Source of the DNA: a virus
DNA: 64,000 nucleotides
Virus record (IMG/VR): IMGVR_UViG_3300045283_000397
Coordinates: 26,565-90,564 of that record
Direction: 5' to 3' (one strand)
Positions 7,210-14,876 of this stretch are shown here, piece after piece. The position numbers and the translations under genes are program-made. Below the pieces are notes generated by a model. It saw only the letters and a list, made by a program, of their open reading frames with translations. It did no database searches and was not told the DNA's origin. Position 1 is the stretch's first letter, and each line of letters begins with the position of its first letter.

Positions 7210-8328
7210 TCATCCTACCTGGATCACGTTATGCACCCCCAGACCAATCCCGGCCTGGAGAATGTTTCTAGCAGCGTTCCAGTCCCTGTCAATAACTAGC
7301 CCGCACTCAGTGCATGCATGCGTTCGCATAGCTAAGGACTTAAAGACCAGCGCCCCGCAGCCAGAACATTTTTGCGACGTATTCCTCGGATCTACCCTAA
7401 CAAAGTGAACACCGGCCCTTTCAGCCTTGTATTCCAGGTAGCCAAGGAACTTAGCCCATGAAGCATCGGCGATTGAACGCGCTACCGTCGAACAGCGCAT
7501 CATACCATTTATTCTTAAATCTTCAACAGCGACTAAATCTGTGCGCTTAATCAAAGCCGCTGCTTGCTGGTGCAGCCAAGTGGCGCGTGTATTAGATATC
7601 TTACGATATATTCGCGCCACTCTAGCTCGCGCCTTACGGCGGCGATTACTATGACGTCGGCAACGCGCCAAGGCTCGCTGCGCCACACGCATCTTACGTT
7701 CTGCCTTTCGCGCAACACGCGGGTTAGGCAGAACTACCCCATCAGAACAATAAGCAAAGACCTTCAACCCTAAATCAATTCCTAACGCATCAGCCACGGC
7801 GCGCTTAGCTTCGGCATCAATCTCCAACCCAAAACATACAACCCATCCCCGTTCTTCGCGCCTAAGAATACAAGAATATATCCGATGTTTCTTAGGTAAC
7901 GGGCGATGGAAATGAACCCGCAAACCAGTCGCCATTCCCTTAAATCTAATTCTCTTACCAACAAACTGAACTGTAGAGGCCAGCCCAAAGCTATTCCAAC
8001 CGTCTCTTCCTTTAAATCTGGGGAATCCAGCTTTACCCCGTCGAGCCTTTACGCGCCTATAGAAACCTGCAAATGCTTCATCCAAACGCTTCAACGTCCA
8101 GCGCTGTAGCGCAACTGAGAAATTCGCCATTTCAGGCAATTCGCGACGACAAATCGTCAAAGATAAAGTTTGATCAACAAATGTAAGACCCTTCCCAGTC
8201 TTCCGGTAGCAATCAATCCGCTCCTCTAACGCAGCATTGTACAACTGACGCTGAGATTCAAGAATACCCTCTAGCTGCCTATGCTGGCGCTTAGTCGGTA
8301 AGAGGCGATAACGATAAGTAAGAAACAA
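7210..8328 (-). CDS. tnpB: TnpB-family RNA-guided nuclease (IS200/IS605 OrfB)
   Basis: 372 residues with a complete RuvC active site: Asp185 in GIDLGLK, Glu269 in VAVEDLRINGM, and Asp in VIDRDWNAARNI (347-349). The zinc ribbon is intact: C321-x2-C324 and C339-x2-C342. The N-terminus YRYRLLPTKRQHRQLE is typical. The start is TTG with GGAGGGG 6 bases upstream. No TnpA transposase is nearby, so the element is non-autonomous or kept for its nuclease activity. It lies between the NusG-like and cold-shock genes and has its own TATAAT box. Confidence 0.93.
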   Translation of the reverse strand: MFLTYRYRLLPTKRQHRQLEGILESQRQLYNAALEERIDCYRKTGKGLTFVDQTLSLTICRRELPEMANFSVALQRWTLKRLDEAFAGFYRRVKARRGKAGFPRFKGRDGWNSFGLASTVQFVGKRIRFKGMATGLRVHFHRPLPKKHRIYSCILRREERGWVVCFGLEIDAEAKRAVADALGIDLGLKVFAYCSDGVVLPNPRVARKAERKMRVAQRALARCRRHSNRRRKARARVARIYRKISNTRATWLHQQAAALIKRTDLVAVEDLRINGMMRCSTVARSIADASWAKFLGYLEYKAERAGVHFVRVDPRNTSQKCSGCGALVFKSLAMRTHACTECGLVIDRDWNAARNILQAGIGLGVHNVIQVG

Positions 8329-8358
8329 CCGTTACCCCTCCCATTTCCATCGATGCCT

Positions 8359-8364
8359 ATTATA
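8359..8364 (-). promoter_or_regulatory. Consensus -10 box upstream of tnpB
   Basis: TATAAT on the minus strand, about 30 bases before the TTG start. No good -35 is seen 17 bases upstream (TAGCGC). It differs from the TTTACY promoters elsewhere in the window, as expected if it came with the element. Confidence 0.45.
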
Positions 8365-8405
8365 GCACCGAATCCGCGCGTGCGCTAGTCTCCGCGAGAG
8401 GCGAA

Positions 8406-9005
8406 CTAGGCCGCAGGTAAGCTCAACTCCTGCCGCGCCTTGCGCGGCCTCCAGTAGGGTCGCTTGGCCTTCTTCTCGCGCGGCTGGGCCGCCTCCAGCC
8501 ACTCGTCGTCCATGTCGATGGGCACCTGGCGCCCCATCATGCCCAGCAGCACGCGGCAACGCGCCTCGCCCGTGCGCGCATGCCAGATGGCTTCGAAGCC
8601 CTGGTAGGGGCCGCCGGCCACGCGCACTCTCTCGCCGGGGAGGAAGCGCTCCGCGCGCGGCGGGCGCGGGAAATCAATGATGGATTGGCGGTCGGCGCGG
8701 GCCAGCAGATCATCCATTATGGGCTGCGGCACAGTGCCTTGCACCATCGCCACGATGCCGTAGGTCTCGCGCACCTCGCGCCTAGCCGAACCCAACGGGC
8801 ACCACGCGAACACATAGCGCGGGAATGAGGGGACTAGGCGCTCCTGCTTGCGGCCGCGCCGGACGCGGACCTCGAGATGGCGGAAGATGTGGAATGGCAA
8901 CTGCTGGCGCGCAAGGCGCGCCGCGACCTGCGTCTCGGCGCCGGGGGCGGAGACCGCGAGCTTCCAGGTCATGCGCTTTGGCCGGGGCGGTACATGCCCT
9001 AGCAC
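8406..9005 (-). CDS. NusG/RfaH-like transcription factor
   Basis: NGN-domain start (TWKLAVSAPGAETQVAARL), a middle with RYVFAWCPLG and TYGIVAMVQG, then a KOW motif (GERVRVAGGPYQGFEAI) and a basic tail. NusG paralogues bind RNA polymerase and alter pausing or termination. Start ATG 9005 has a weak AGGGG; ATG 8972 would give the more usual MTWKLAV start. It is the first gene of the leftward late operon, downstream of a promoter at 9149-9177, so a phage-specific antitermination role is likely (inference). Confidence 0.85.
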   Translation of the reverse strand: MLGHVPPRPKRMTWKLAVSAPGAETQVAARLARQQLPFHIFRHLEVRVRRGRKQERLVPSFPRYVFAWCPLGSARREVRETYGIVAMVQGTVPQPIMDDLLARADRQSIIDFPRPPRAERFLPGERVRVAGGPYQGFEAIWHARTGEARCRVLLGMMGRQVPIDMDDEWLEAAQPREKKAKRPYWRPRKARQELSLPAA

Positions 9006-9077
9006 CCCTAACGGGTAGCCCAGTCCGTACGCAGGCAGCTTAGCGCGTTTGCGCGGGCGGGTAAAGGGCTAAGACAG

Positions 9078-9111
9078 GGCGACCCCGGCCCGATGCGGAA
9101 CCGGGGTCGCC
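9078..9111. terminator. GC-rich hairpin, 11-bp stem
   Basis: GGCGACCCCGG at 9078-9088 pairs perfectly with CCGGGGTCGCC at 9101-9111 around a 12-base loop. No U-tract follows on either strand, so it may be a Rho-dependent pause or a structural element rather than a simple intrinsic terminator. Confidence 0.4.
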
Positions 9112-9148
9112 TGCGTTGATCTCACCTTCCGACAGGTGCGAAGGTAAA

Positions 9149-9177
9149 ATCTTAGCCTAACCGGGGAGCGCAGTAAA
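9149..9177 (-). promoter_or_regulatory. Promoter TTTACT-17-TAAGAT, towards the NusG-like gene
   Basis: On the minus strand TTTACT (9172-9177), a 17-bp spacer beginning GCGC, then TAAGAT (9149-9154). It matches the recurring TTTACY-N17-TANNNT form seen before several units in this window and would drive the leftward late operon. Confidence 0.55.
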
Positions 9178-9189
9178 GGCCTGGCCAGG

Positions 9190-9343
9190 GGTATTGACGG
9201 TATTGGTCCAACGCGCCTGCGCCTACGTGATCGCACGAGCGCGCGGGTGAGGTTAATACTTCAATACTCAGGGCGTGCGGGCAAGGTTACGTGGGTGTGT
9301 TCAAGGGCTTACCCCCGGTCGTTTAGGTATTGGTTAGGTATTG
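9190..9343 (+). repeat. Iteron-like GGTATTG repeats
   Basis: Four direct copies of GGTATTG at 9190-9196, 9199-9205, 9326-9332 and 9337-9343. The last pair is part of a longer TTAGGTATTG repeated at exactly 11-base spacing, close to one helical turn. They flank the start of the AT-rich segment before the primase gene. Binding sites for a replication or regulatory protein are likely; no initiator gene was recognised. Confidence 0.5.
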
Positions 9344-9451
9344 AATATTGATTATCCCTATTAGTAGTAATCCTATAGCTATATGTAGTAGGGTTTTTGC
9401 TAATAATTCTACGCAGGAAAAACGTAAATCATAAATACCATAGTACCTTCA

Positions 9452-9487
9452 CCCTATAGGTAGTGCCCCACAAAGCTACCTATAGGG
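9452..9487. repeat. Perfect 12-bp inverted repeat
   Basis: CCCTATAGGTAG at 9452-9463 and CTACCTATAGGG at 9476-9487, loop 12 bases. Each arm contains the 8-bp palindrome CCTATAGG, so it looks like a pair of operator half-sites as well as a possible hairpin. It lies about 180 bases before the primase start. Confidence 0.55.
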
Positions 9488-9506
9488 CTAGCGCACACCC
9501 GTTTTA

Positions 9507-9518
9507 TAGGCTAGCCTA
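9507..9518. repeat. 12-bp palindrome TAGGCTAGCCTA
   Basis: A perfect palindrome 20 bases after the inverted repeat at 9452-9487. CTAG-containing motifs also recur in the promoter leaders at 12066, 18396 and 63255, so a regulator recognising CTAG-type sites is possible. Confidence 0.4.
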
Positions 9519-9663
9519 CCCGTACTACCCTCCGACAAGGACGATCAATGCCATGCCCTCCCACACCCATCTAAGGGAATACCGCCTTCCGCGCGCCACC
9601 GACGCGCCGGGAACTTCTCCCAACACCCCCGCGGAGGAGGTCCACCCAGCGCGCTGATGCGTC

Positions 9664-11226
9664 ATGCCCCTTACCCCCGCCCAGCGCCTCGCGGCCCTAT
9701 TCACTGGCAACGACACGGCCCACGGCACCCACGGCGAGCCCGAGCACAACCCCACCAAGGCCAAGTGGGAGATCAAGGCCACCGCGCGCACTAAGCGGGG
9801 GGCCCCCACCATCGAACTCTGGGAGCAGCACCTCGCTGGCGACTACCCGCTCGGCATCGTTGCCATCCAGACCAACTCCACCGCGCAATGGGGCTGCATC
9901 GACATCGACGAATACCAAGACGACTTGCTGCGCCTCATCCAACAAATAAACGTAAACCACTACCCCCTCGTCCCTTGCCGCTCCAAATCCGGCGGCCTTC
10001 ACTTATTCCTCTTCCTCACCTCCCCGGCCCCGGCCATTGCCATCATCACCCTACTGCGCGACATCGCGGCGCGCATTGGCCACGCCACGGCCGAGATCTT
10101 CCCCAAGCAAGCCCAGGTCCAGACCGAGCGCGGCGATGTGGGCAACTGGATGATAATGCCCTACTTCGGCTCGACCTACAATAACAAGCTACGCGAGCAG
10201 GTCGGCCTCAAGCAAACCGGTGCTGAGCAAACCCTAACCGAATTCCTCGACGTAGCCGAAGCCGCGCGCATAACCCCCGACCAGCTGCGCGCATTCTCTA
10301 CCCCCGCCAACGGCCACGGGCGCGCGCGCCCGCCCAGCGGTCCATTTAGCGACGGGCCCCCCTGCCTCCAGATACTCACAGAGATCGGCTGGTCCACCAA
10401 TCGCAATGAAACCCTCATGCACGCCGGGCGCTACGCTAAGCTCTCTCACCCCGATTGGAAGTCCGAGATCGCGCGCTATAATTCCGAATATTGCCGCCCC
10501 CCGCTGCCCCCCGAGGAAGTCACCACGATTGTGCGCTCGCTAGAAAAGAAAGACTATGAGTATTTTTGTAAGAAACAGCCCATGGCCAGCCATTGCAATT
10601 CCTCGCAGTGCCATGCGCGCAAATTCGGCGTAGGACCCAGCGACGATTTCCCGCGCATAACCGCGCTGCGCAAGATAGAGGGAGCATCCCCGGTATGGTT
10701 TATGAATGTAGACGACATGGCCCTGGAGCTCTCCACCGAGCAGATGCAGCGCTTTGACCTTTTCCAGCGAGTTGCACTGGCCGTAGGGAATCACTTCTAT
10801 CCCCCGATGAAGCAGGCCGCATGGGGCCAATTACTTAATGCTGCGCTGGCCAACGTCATTATCATCGAGGCCTCGTCCGATCTCACAGCGGCCGGCATTT
10901 TTCTCGCCCATTTAGAGGACTTTCTCACCAATAAGCGCCGCGGCAAACTACGCGACGAGCTACTTTCTGGCCTCCCCTGGGAGGACGAGGACGAGCATCG
11001 CTACTACTTTTCCATGAAAGGTCTTACCACTAGCCTCAAACGCGCAGGCGTGCGCGATCACGAATTGGGCGAAACCTGGATCAGCAAGCGCATCCGCGAT
11101 CTCGGCGGAGATCGCAAATTCCTCAAAATCAAGGAAAAGGGCATCAACGTATGGTGGGTACCTTCCGCCTGCGTTTCGCCCACCCCGACCCCCGATATAC
11201 GCCCGCTGCCCTCAACCCCCATCTGA
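9664..11226 (+). CDS. Archaeo-eukaryotic-type primase with PriCT domain
   Basis: 520 residues. The N-terminal AEP domain has the metal-binding pair in WGCIDIDEYQ (Asp80, Asp82) and the nucleotide-binding SKSGGLHLFLF (107-117). This arrangement resembles the primase found in TOTE-type systems and in many phages. A PriCT-like helical domain follows (IGWSTNRNETLMHAGRYA to LPPEEVTTIVRSL, about 245-295). The C-terminal 200 residues are unassigned and include a His/Cys patch (MASHCNSSQCHARKFG). No helicase domain is fused. First gene of the rightward operon beside the candidate origin; likely starts DNA synthesis for the phage polymerase. Confidence 0.85.
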   Translation: MPLTPAQRLAALFTGNDTAHGTHGEPEHNPTKAKWEIKATARTKRGAPTIELWEQHLAGDYPLGIVAIQTNSTAQWGCIDIDEYQDDLLRLIQQINVNHYPLVPCRSKSGGLHLFLFLTSPAPAIAIITLLRDIAARIGHATAEIFPKQAQVQTERGDVGNWMIMPYFGSTYNNKLREQVGLKQTGAEQTLTEFLDVAEAARITPDQLRAFSTPANGHGRARPPSGPFSDGPPCLQILTEIGWSTNRNETLMHAGRYAKLSHPDWKSEIARYNSEYCRPPLPPEEVTTIVRSLEKKDYEYFCKKQPMASHCNSSQCHARKFGVGPSDDFPRITALRKIEGASPVWFMNVDDMALELSTEQMQRFDLFQRVALAVGNHFYPPMKQAAWGQLLNAALANVIIIEASSDLTAAGIFLAHLEDFLTNKRRGKLRDELLSGLPWEDEDEHRYYFSMKGLTTSLKRAGVRDHELGETWISKRIRDLGGDRKFLKIKEKGINVWWVPSACVSPTPTPDIRPLPSTPI

Positions 11227-11239
11227 GGAGACCTCGAAT

Positions 11240-11419
11240 ATGGACAAAGACGACTTATCCAATCTAGTTGAAGAACGCACACTACAACTGCGCTGGTACC
11301 AAGGTCCTGGCACCGCTCTTCCGCGTCTACAACAACTCTGGCTAATTACCGGAGGATATCCCCCAAGTAACGACATACGCTATGAATGGCGCGACGTGCC
11401 CACTGAGCATACTCCATGA
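11240..11419 (+). CDS. Hypothetical protein, 59 aa
   Basis: Starts MDKDDLSNLVEERTLQLRWY with GGAG 9 bases upstream, right after the primase stop. Not recognised; its C-terminus YEWRDVPTEHTP resembles small phage proteins used as accessory factors. Ends in an ATGA overlap with the next gene. Confidence 0.65.
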   Translation: MDKDDLSNLVEERTLQLRWYQGPGTALPRLQQLWLITGGYPPSNDIRYEWRDVPTEHTP

Positions 11420-11592
11420 CTACCCCCGAAGATCTCGCCGGCCCCTACATCCTCTGGCTCGACTACGGTACCGAGGGCTGGCAGCCGCGCTCCTACCCTT
11501 CCATCCGCGCCGCGCTGGAGGCCGAGCGCTACCAATCGCGCTACATCCTCACGCGCACCGTTTCCTACAAAATCAAGGACACCACGCCATGA
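11416..11592 (+). CDS. Hypothetical protein, 58 aa
   Basis: Begins MTTPEDLAGPYILWLDYGTE and continues with SIRAALEAERYQSRYILTR, reading as a compact alpha/beta domain. Both ends are ATGA overlaps with the neighbours, so it is part of a tightly coupled chain of small genes after the primase. Function unknown. Confidence 0.65.
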   Translation: MTTPEDLAGPYILWLDYGTEGWQPRSYPSIRAALEAERYQSRYILTRTVSYKIKDTTP

Positions 11593-11777
11593 AGCAAGCC
11601 AAGCTCGAAGCGCAAATAGAGACAGACGATTTCCAGCCGCAGCCGGCCGGCATAGCGCCCGCCGCGCCGCATCGGTTTGTCCCCTTTCTTGGCCGGCCGG
11701 GTGTGGATGACATGTGTGCAGCCGCCACAGAAATTGAATCACTCCATCGTGTTATTAACTCCGGGAGGGCAAAATGA
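11589..11777 (+). CDS. Hypothetical protein, 62 aa
   Basis: Starts MKQAKLEAQIETDDFQPQPA; acidic N-terminus, Pro/Ala-rich centre and a helical C-terminus (DDMCAAATEIESLHRVINS). ATGA overlaps at both ends. Not recognised. Confidence 0.6.
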   Translation: MKQAKLEAQIETDDFQPQPAGIAPAAPHRFVPFLGRPGVDDMCAAATEIESLHRVINSGRAK

Positions 11778-12028
11778 GCCTCCGCAACACCCGCCCAGGC
11801 ATATGGCTGACTTTTCGTTGTTACCGCTGCCAACAACTCAAATTTATAGCGAATGCTGGCCATTACAAAAACCTGAATGATATGATCGGCGTCGCGCGCG
11901 ACCGCGGCTGGTTCATCCCCGCCACTAATCTCTGCTATTGCCCTGCTTGCTCCCCGGCCGCGCGCAGCGCCTACGCGCGCCGCAAGATCGTCCTCAAATT
12001 CGAAGGTGAAACGCTGCGCCTAAAATAA
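11774..12028 (+). CDS. Zinc-finger-like small protein, 84 aa
   Basis: Two Cys pairs, CYRC (about 16-19) and CYCPAC (about 54-59), separated by a helical segment, suggest a small zinc-binding protein. It ends just before a promoter and is the last gene of the primase transcription chain. Confidence 0.65.
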   Translation: MSLRNTRPGIWLTFRCYRCQQLKFIANAGHYKNLNDMIGVARDRGWFIPATNLCYCPACSPAARSAYARRKIVLKFEGETLRLK

Positions 12029-12042
12029 TTTTCCCCACCCCC

Positions 12043-12071
12043 TTTACTTCCCCCCAAACCTCCTTTATACC
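12043..12071 (+). promoter_or_regulatory. Promoter TTTACT-17-TATACC with conserved leader
   Basis: TTTACT (12043-12048), 17-bp spacer, TATACC (12066-12071). It is followed by CTAGCCCTAGG and then AAAGGAACTGGG before the ATG at 12105. The same arrangement occurs at 18396 and 63239. Confidence 0.6.
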
Positions 12072-12104
12072 TAGCCCTAGGTGAACCGAGAAAGGAACTG
12101 GGAA

Positions 12105-12323
12105 ATGTCAAAGCGAACCAAATATACCGTTCACTGCCCTGACGGGCACATCGCGCGCTTCTCCGAGCAATGGCACGCGCGCGTTTTCGCCATTGCACTT
12201 TCTGAACGCATGCCGATGTACTGCATCGAAATGTCAGCGCCCGACGGCCTAATAGGCCAATACCGCGGCGGCGACACCACCCCCGAGTTCAAGCAGCACC
12301 ACATCAGTGGCCTTTTCCGCTAG
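12105..12323 (+). CDS. Hypothetical protein, 72 aa
   Basis: Begins MSKRTKYTVHCPDGHIARFS. Strands and a central helix (SEQWHARVFAIALSERM) suggest a compact domain; function unknown. Start set at 12105 because the conserved AAGGAACTGGG leader ends there; an ATG at 12081 lies inside that leader. Confidence 0.65.
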   Translation: MSKRTKYTVHCPDGHIARFSEQWHARVFAIALSERMPMYCIEMSAPDGLIGQYRGGDTTPEFKQHHISGLFR

Positions 12324-12377
12324 CCCTAGCCCACCCCGCGCGCTATGCTAGCCCCGCAACCAAGGACACCCACGCCG

Positions 12378-12563
12378 ATGCCCACCTACACTTTCACCGG
12401 CCCCGCCGTGCCCGCCATAGCCACGCGCGTAAGCGCGCCCAGCGAACCCGCAGCGCGCGACTTAGCCATGGCCGCGCGCCACACAGCCCAGCAGATGGCC
12501 AAGATCCAAGCGCGCCGGCCTTACCTTGGCGCTGGCCTAACCCTCATCAAGCAAGAGGATTAG
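12378..12563 (+). CDS. Hypothetical protein, 61 aa
   Basis: Starts MPTYTFTGPAVPAIATRVSA; Ala-rich, ending LGAGLTLIKQED. The start is chosen for AGGA 11 bases upstream. Between the previous gene and this one are CTAG repeats (TAGCCCTAG, TATGCTAG). No family recognised. Confidence 0.55.
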   Translation: MPTYTFTGPAVPAIATRVSAPSEPAARDLAMAARHTAQQMAKIQARRPYLGAGLTLIKQED

Positions 12564-12566
12564 CCG

Positions 12567-13157
12567 ATGCTCTACGACAAGAAGTGGGATACCCCGCCAC
12601 CACCTTCCACCCCGACTGGACCACCACCTAACAGAAGGAACTGGGCAATGCTACCACGCTACCGCACCGCTTGCGAGCAACTAAACACCCAAGCCTTAGA
12701 GCTCTTGGCCGAGCGCTTCGACCTCCAGGCCACGTCGGACTCCAGCTACGATCTGCTCCGACCGATCAGCCACGCCGCCGCCACCGTAACCCTCCTGCGC
12801 GCCGGCTACACCCAAGACGCCGAGCTCCTGCTCGGACGCCCCATAACCCACTGCGCGCCCGCCCCCAACTCCCCGCTCCTCGTCTGCGGCACGGCCACCC
12901 TCCTCGCGCGCCTGGCGGCGCAACTACCCGCCGAGCGCGGGCCCACCCCCGGCACCAACAATACGCGCCTCTACGACCGGCTGCGCGTCCAATCGGTCGG
13001 GCCAGATGCCCGGCGGATTGGAATGCGATCTCTCGGCCGCGCGCGCTTACGCCCTGGCGTCACCGTCGGCCAGCTCCTGCGCCGCGGCATGTCGCGCCGC
13101 CGCCTTAGCGAGGCCGCGCGCCAGGGTTGGATCACCCTGGCCGAGCCCACAGCGTAA
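12567..13157 (+). CDS. Hypothetical protein, 196 aa
   Basis: Not recognised. The C-terminal third (RARLRPGVTVGQLLRRGMSR followed by RRLSEAARQGWI) reads like a small helix-turn-helix or basic helical module. Two starts compete: ATG 12567 with AGAGGA, and ATG 12648 preceded by the leader AGAAGGAACTGGGCA seen before other genes. The second would remove a Pro-rich N-terminus of 27 residues and may be the used start. Confidence 0.65.
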   Translation: MLYDKKWDTPPPPSTPTGPPPNRRNWAMLPRYRTACEQLNTQALELLAERFDLQATSDSSYDLLRPISHAAATVTLLRAGYTQDAELLLGRPITHCAPAPNSPLLVCGTATLLARLAAQLPAERGPTPGTNNTRLYDRLRVQSVGPDARRIGMRSLGRARLRPGVTVGQLLRRGMSRRRLSEAARQGWITLAEPTA

Positions 13158-13183
13158 ACGGTGAGTGTACAACGGAGGAAGTA

Positions 13184-13441
13184 ATGAACGACCTCACATC
13201 CGCCGAGCGAGAGTTGTTATCTTGGCTCTCTGAGGAAGATTTTAACCAATACGGCGAATGCCACGGGAAAACTCTTGACTCGCTCCTTGCGAAGGGGTTG
13301 GCGCGAATTCACGGCCCCGGAGAACATCAGCGGTTCATCGCCAACGACTTTTCCGGCACCAAAGGAATGATGTACCGGGCCGTTTCTTTAACTGAGGCCG
13401 GCTGGGAAGAAGTTAAGGCGATGCGAGTCGTAAATACCTGA
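13184..13441 (+). CDS. Winged-helix-like small protein, 85 aa
   Basis: Begins MNDLTSAERELLSWLSEEDF; LDSLLAKGLARIHGPG and YRAVSLTEAGWEEVKAMR have the shape of a winged-helix domain with its hairpin. Strong GGAGG 5 bases before the ATG. DNA binding is inference. Confidence 0.65.
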   Translation: MNDLTSAERELLSWLSEEDFNQYGECHGKTLDSLLAKGLARIHGPGEHQRFIANDFSGTKGMMYRAVSLTEAGWEEVKAMRVVNT

Positions 13442-13462
13442 TTAACGACGGGACCCAGAGCG

Positions 13463-14269
13463 ATGGTCATCGTTTTAGATTGCGAAACCACCGGCCTCCG
13501 CCCCGAGGCCGGCCACACCGTGGTCGAGCTCGCCGCGGTGGCCTTAACCCCCGACCCTTACCCATTCACCGAGCTCTCGGTAGACCTGGCACAGGGCACC
13601 GGCCTAAAGTACCGCACCCAGCAAACCTACTCGCTCGCCCCCCATCCATTCTCCACTCTCGTCGCCCCGGGCCGGCGCCTCTCCCCCGAGGCCCAAGCCG
13701 TGCACCACCTGCGCGATATCGACTTGCGCCAGGCCCCTAAGCTGCCACTAGCCCTAGACCAGATGCTGCACCACTTCGGCGCCTCGCGCGGCACGCGGCT
13801 GGTAGTTGCGGCTCATAACGCCGCGTTTGACCGGGCTTTCCTGGAGACCTTCCACGACCACTTCGGCGCGGCCCAATGGCTGTGTACCTATCGCCTAGCC
13901 TGCCACCTCTACCCCAATGCCCCGGGCCACTCCAATCAAGTCCTCCGATATTTCCTCGGGTTGGACAACGAAGTGCGCGCGAGCCTCCCCGGCCAATCGC
14001 TTTCTGCGCACCGCGCCCTCTACGATGCCATCACCACCGCCTGCCTACTCAAGCACATGCTTAGCAACCGCACGCTAGAAGACTTGTTGATCCTACAGGA
14101 TCAACCCGTCCTCCAGCGTGTGGTACGTTTCGGCAAATATCGCGGCCAGGAGTGGGCGGCCGTGCCGCGCGACTACCTCGCCTACGTCATGCGCCAGACC
14201 GGTCCCGGCGGCTTCGACGCAGACGTGATGCACACGGCCGCCTTCCACATGAACAGGAGTCCGATATGA
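13463..14269 (+). CDS. DnaQ-like 3'-5' exonuclease with C-terminal FGKY domain
   Basis: DEDDh exonuclease: Exo I LDCETTG (Asp6, Glu8), Exo II AHNAAFDRAF, Exo III SAHRALYDA. A C-terminal segment, RFGKYRGQEWAAVPRDYLAY, resembles the DUF3820-type module found behind many DnaQ-like phage exonucleases. Probably proofreading or DNA/RNA trimming. 268 residues. The following gene starts in an ATGA overlap. Confidence 0.88.
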   Translation: MVIVLDCETTGLRPEAGHTVVELAAVALTPDPYPFTELSVDLAQGTGLKYRTQQTYSLAPHPFSTLVAPGRRLSPEAQAVHHLRDIDLRQAPKLPLALDQMLHHFGASRGTRLVVAAHNAAFDRAFLETFHDHFGAAQWLCTYRLACHLYPNAPGHSNQVLRYFLGLDNEVRASLPGQSLSAHRALYDAITTACLLKHMLSNRTLEDLLILQDQPVLQRVVRFGKYRGQEWAAVPRDYLAYVMRQTGPGGFDADVMHTAAFHMNRSPI

Positions 14270-14694
14270 AAATCAACGGCAAGCGCGTAGTGGATGCCAC
14301 CCGCCCCCTCAAGATCGAGATAAGCGCGAAGGACGCCGCGGCGGGTAAGCGCAACGATCCCGGTGGATGCGCTGCCGCGCGCGCCATCGTGCGCGGCTAT
14401 CGCGACACCGGCGCTAAGCAAGCCAGAGTACACCTCGGGCGCACCTATATCGAATACGAGGACAAGTGGGTGCGCTACAACACTCCCACCTCGCTCAAGA
14501 CCGAAATCGTCTCCTTCGACCGCGGCGCCGAGGCCCAATATTCGGCCGGCACCTACAACCTCCAGGCCATCCAGCCCACCGCGCGCCTGGGCGTCAAGCG
14601 CTCCGGGCCCTCCGGCCCGCGCGGCAAGCGCCCGCACATCGCGCGCGTCCACCACCAGATCGAAGGCGTCCGCGCCCGCGGAGCCAACCGCTAA
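14266..14694 (+). CDS. Hypothetical protein with INGKRVVDATRP N-terminus, 142 aa
   Basis: Starts MKINGKRVVDATRPLKIEI and shares this start, the SAKDAAAGK segment and a DP pair with the 86-aa protein at 35959. The remainder includes a basic C-terminus (SGPSGPRGKRPH). The shared N-terminal module suggests a common interaction domain; function unknown. Confidence 0.65.
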   Translation: MKINGKRVVDATRPLKIEISAKDAAAGKRNDPGGCAAARAIVRGYRDTGAKQARVHLGRTYIEYEDKWVRYNTPTSLKTEIVSFDRGAEAQYSAGTYNLQAIQPTARLGVKRSGPSGPRGKRPHIARVHHQIEGVRARGANR

Positions 14695-14876
14695 TGGCCC
14701 GCCGCAAGCCGATACCGCGCACCGGGGGCGCCACGCTACCTTGTCCCGGCTGCGGCGGGATAACGCGCGCCATAGAAACTCGCCGGCCCCCGGCTAAGCA
14801 CCACCCGGTGGTGCTACGCCAGCGGCGTTGCGTGGATTGCGGCCTCATCACCCGTACGCGCGAGCAGCGCGCATGA
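14694..14876 (+). CDS. Zinc-ribbon protein, 60 aa
   Basis: CPGCGG near the N-terminus and CVDCG near the C-terminus, with a basic loop between (RQRRCVDCGLITRTRE). This resembles the NrdR-type zinc ribbon without the ATP-cone. Overlaps the previous stop by one base (TAATG) and the next start as ATGA. Confidence 0.7.
   Translation: MARRKPIPRTGGATLPCPGCGGITRAIETRRPPAKHHPVVLRQRRCVDCGLITRTREQRA

Larger units (their letters stand above)
9006..9663. other. Divergent non-coding region, candidate origin and control region
   Basis: About 660 bases without a convincing gene, between leftward late genes and the rightward primase operon. The middle (9320-9450) is much richer in A+T than the flanks. It contains GGTATTG repeats, a GC-rich hairpin, a leftward promoter, a 12-bp inverted repeat and a 12-bp palindrome, each listed separately. 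Immediately upstream of the primase gene, it fits a replication origin plus divergent promoters (inference). Confidence 0.5.

Noticed and set aside
12671-13108. Second long plus-strand frame rich in Arg, Pro and Ala overlapping the 196-aa gene.
   Set aside because: Composition is typical of an alternative frame in GC-rich DNA; no RBS and no domain.
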